Positions 6,016 to 7,382 of a stretch of DNA of 7,382 nucleotides are shown piece after piece. The position numbers were made by a program, and so were the translations under genes. The notes beneath the pieces were generated by a model. That model was not told where the DNA came from and did not search any database. It worked only from the letters and a program-made list of their open reading frames with translations. The DNA comes from CAYZPE01 sp964626625 (lineage in GTDB: Bacteria > Patescibacteriota > Minisyncoccia > Phycocordibacterales > CAYZPE01). The stretch covers positions 1 to 7,382 of the forward strand of contig CAZVFV010000037.1 of the NCBI GenBank assembly GCA_964626625.1. The letters run 5' to 3'. Position 1 is the stretch's first letter, and the number at the start of each line of letters is the position of its first letter.

Positions 6016-6300
6016 ATGGATGAAAATCAAAAACTTTTAGAAAATCCTCAACAGTCGCATCATAAATTTTTATATATTTTTCTTATTTTAGTATTTGTTG
6101 CTATCCTTGTAGGTATTATGTTTTTTAAAGGTGGAGCAAGGTCTGATTTGGCAAAAGAGCAGGTTCTTGATTTAACACCTGAACAAGAACGAGAGGTTTT
6201 ATTAAAGATAGACAAGGACGCTATTTCTCTCATTGTATCCAATAAAGAACTTACCAATGCATTACAAAAAGTCGACACAAGTACGCAGTCAGTTGAATAA
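6016..6300 (+). CDS. Small single-pass membrane protein
   Basis: Function unknown. The 94-residue protein has a polar N-terminus (1-17), one strongly hydrophobic helix (about 18-37) and a charged, helical C-terminal part (about 38-94, with DLTPEQEREVLLKIDKDA around 52-69). There are no cysteines or catalytic motifs. It lies 25 bases after the surface-protein stop and 23 bases before the fibre-like gene, all on the plus strand, so it is probably co-transcribed with them. It may anchor or assist one of its exported neighbours, but nothing in the sequence shows this directly. No Shine-Dalgarno sequence precedes the ATG. Confidence 0.8.
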   Translation: MDENQKLLENPQQSHHKFLYIFLILVFVAILVGIMFFKGGARSDLAKEQVLDLTPEQEREVLLKIDKDAISLIVSNKELTNALQKVDTSTQSVE

Positions 6301-6310
6301 TCAATATAAT
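6282..6310 (+). promoter_or_regulatory. Possible internal promoter before the fibre-like gene
   Basis: A perfect TATAAT (6305-6310) lies just after the stop of the 94-residue gene and 13 bases before the next ATG. The -35 position (6282-6287, TACGCA) matches only 3 of 6. In such AT-rich sequence a TATAAT can arise by chance, so this is tentative. Confidence 0.3.
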
Positions 6311-6323
6311 AATTAATAATTTT

Positions 6324-7382
6324 ATGAAAAATATTACCAAAGATTTAATACAAGTAGCAAAGATTGCTGTTATTGCTTTTATACTAAGTGTAGGTGTTTC
6401 GTACGTGTTTGCAGATTGGACACCACCTCAAAATACTCCGCCTACATGTCCAACAGGTCAAGCTGGTTGCGATGCTCCAATTCATGTCGGTGCTGCTGGA
6501 CAAACAAAGAGAGGGAACTTTATTATTGAAAGTCTCAACTCGGCTGGACAGGTTCTAGCAAATGCTCTCGTAATTCTTAATGGAAAGGTTGGTATTGGTG
6601 TTGCAAATCCAACAACAAAATTACAAGTTTCTTCTTCGGGGGCAGATGGAATACTTCTTTCTCGAGATACAAATACAACAAGTCCTGGCGTTTATTCTGG
6701 AAGACTCTTTTTTCAAAATGATACAACTGCTTTCTCGTTAATGGCGGTCAGGGATGCTTTTGAGTTTCGTTATGGTGCAAATCCTGGAACATCTTCTGGT
6801 GTTGTTGGTATGTATTTGGATAATGCAGGTAAGTTGACTGTTGGTACCACAACTGAAATTGTTACTAGGCTTGATGTAATAGGTAGAATTCAAATAAGAG
6901 ATGGCAATCAAGGTGCAGGAAAAGTTTTGACATCTGATGCAGATGGAATTGCTTCATGGACAAAATCAACAGGCGGTCCTGGTGCGAGTAGTAATATTGT
7001 TATTACAGAGTTTGGACCTTATAGAAGTTTGAGTAAAACAAGTCTTGGTATTCAGACATATTGTGCTTTAAGTAACATTGCTACTAGTAGAGAAAATCAT
7101 GGTGCTCGGGTCTGGAAAGAAGGGAATGAATGGTTTACTGCTTCTATAAATGAAATTGATGCGATTCCTGGTTATGGTGATTCTAGGATTCAATCTTTTC
7201 GCGTGACGTGTTTTAAGGGGGATATTATTCAAGGAACTTCTTCTGGTGTGACGAAAATTATTGCCGGCACTAACGTAACAGTAAGCCCGTCCAATGGTAT
7301 CGGTGACGTGACGATCAACGCGTCAGGTGGCAGTGGGTCTAGTACGCCAGCAACCACCTGCGCTGATCTTGGTGGAACATGG
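6324..7382 (+). CDS. Fibre-like secreted surface protein, 3' end outside the window
   Basis: Open from ATG at 6324 through 353 codons to the window edge, with no stop. Residues 1-30 form a signal peptide or signal anchor (hydrophobic about 11-29, ending VFA before DWTPP). Next comes a segment recalled from many Patescibacteria surface proteins: CPTGQAGCDAPIHVG (42-56), then QTKRG. Fibre-type repeats follow: GKVGIGVANPTTKLQV (87-102), KLTVGTTTEIVTRLDVIG (170-187) and GKVLTSDADGIASW (199-212). A small domain (about 225-299) with C247 and C296 comes next. Then follow SGVTKIIAGTNVTVSP, a Gly/Ser linker and TCADLGGTW at the edge. These modules resemble tail-fibre-like stalk repeats. Likely role: adhesion or host contact, inferred. 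The last 45 codons have much higher GC than the rest. The start lacks a Shine-Dalgarno sequence but fits the signal peptide. Confidence 0.85.
   Translation, partial: MKNITKDLIQVAKIAVIAFILSVGVSYVFADWTPPQNTPPTCPTGQAGCDAPIHVGAAGQTKRGNFIIESLNSAGQVLANALVILNGKVGIGVANPTTKLQVSSSGADGILLSRDTNTTSPGVYSGRLFFQNDTTAFSLMAVRDAFEFRYGANPGTSSGVVGMYLDNAGKLTVGTTTEIVTRLDVIGRIQIRDGNQGAGKVLTSDADGIASWTKSTGGPGASSNIVITEFGPYRSLSKTSLGIQTYCALSNIATSRENHGARVWKEGNEWFTASINEIDAIPGYGDSRIQSFRVTCFKGDIIQGTSSGVTKIIAGTNVTVSPSNGIGDVTINASGGSGSSTPATTCADLGGTW

Noticed and set aside
6060..6278. 72-codon minus-strand frame opposite the 94-residue membrane protein
   Set aside because: The plus-strand frame has a clean transmembrane helix and operon context; the antisense one has neither.
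157..7382. Alternative code with TGA read as glycine (Gracilibacteria/Absconditabacteria)
   Set aside because: I saw no in-frame TGA in the genes; glycines use GGN and the genes end cleanly in TAA or TAG.

Overview
The window looks like a piece of an AT-rich, small-genome bacterium of the Candidate Phyla Radiation (Patescibacteria), most likely a Parcubacteria-type lineage. This is inferred from protein style, not from a marker-gene search. The signs are a trigger factor without its PPIase domain; secreted Glu/Lys/Arg coiled-coil and one-helix membrane proteins; a surface protein built from G-x-A-W...G-W-I-x-F repeats; and a long fibre-like protein with an APIHVG...Q-x-K-x-G motif near its N-terminus. 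The standard genetic code fits: the genes end in TAA or TAG, and no in-frame TGA was seen.

Minus strand, from right to left. (1) nusA followed by ppa, read from a near-consensus promoter at 4539-4567. The transcript crosses a hairpin with a broken U tract just before the nusA start, a possible attenuator, and ends at a terminator at 2590-2626. (2) A secreted coiled-coil protein and a small one-helix membrane protein, 8 bases apart, driven by an extended -10 promoter embedded in the ppa terminator. Their transcript runs through a large imperfect palindrome (1319-1429) and stops at a strong GAAA-loop terminator (1263-1292). (3) tig (trigger factor), with a promoter so close that its mRNA may be almost leaderless, ending at a terminator at 101-150. 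The first ~80 bases are GC-richer and unassigned.

Plus strand. A divergent promoter near 4604-4631 opens a surface-protein cluster of three genes: a secreted repeat/Ig-like/PKD-like protein interrupted by a 100-N assembly gap, a 94-residue one-helix membrane protein, and a fibre-like protein that runs off the right edge after 353 codons. No terminator was found between them.

The left part therefore holds housekeeping functions (transcription elongation/termination, pyrophosphate hydrolysis, nascent-chain folding), and the right part holds envelope and surface functions. The observations most worth checking are the possible NusA-responsive attenuator in the nusA leader, the three-way-junction palindrome, the composition break inside the fibre gene, and the lack of clear Shine-Dalgarno sequences at all eight starts. 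I saw no tRNA, rRNA, CRISPR array or transposase gene.
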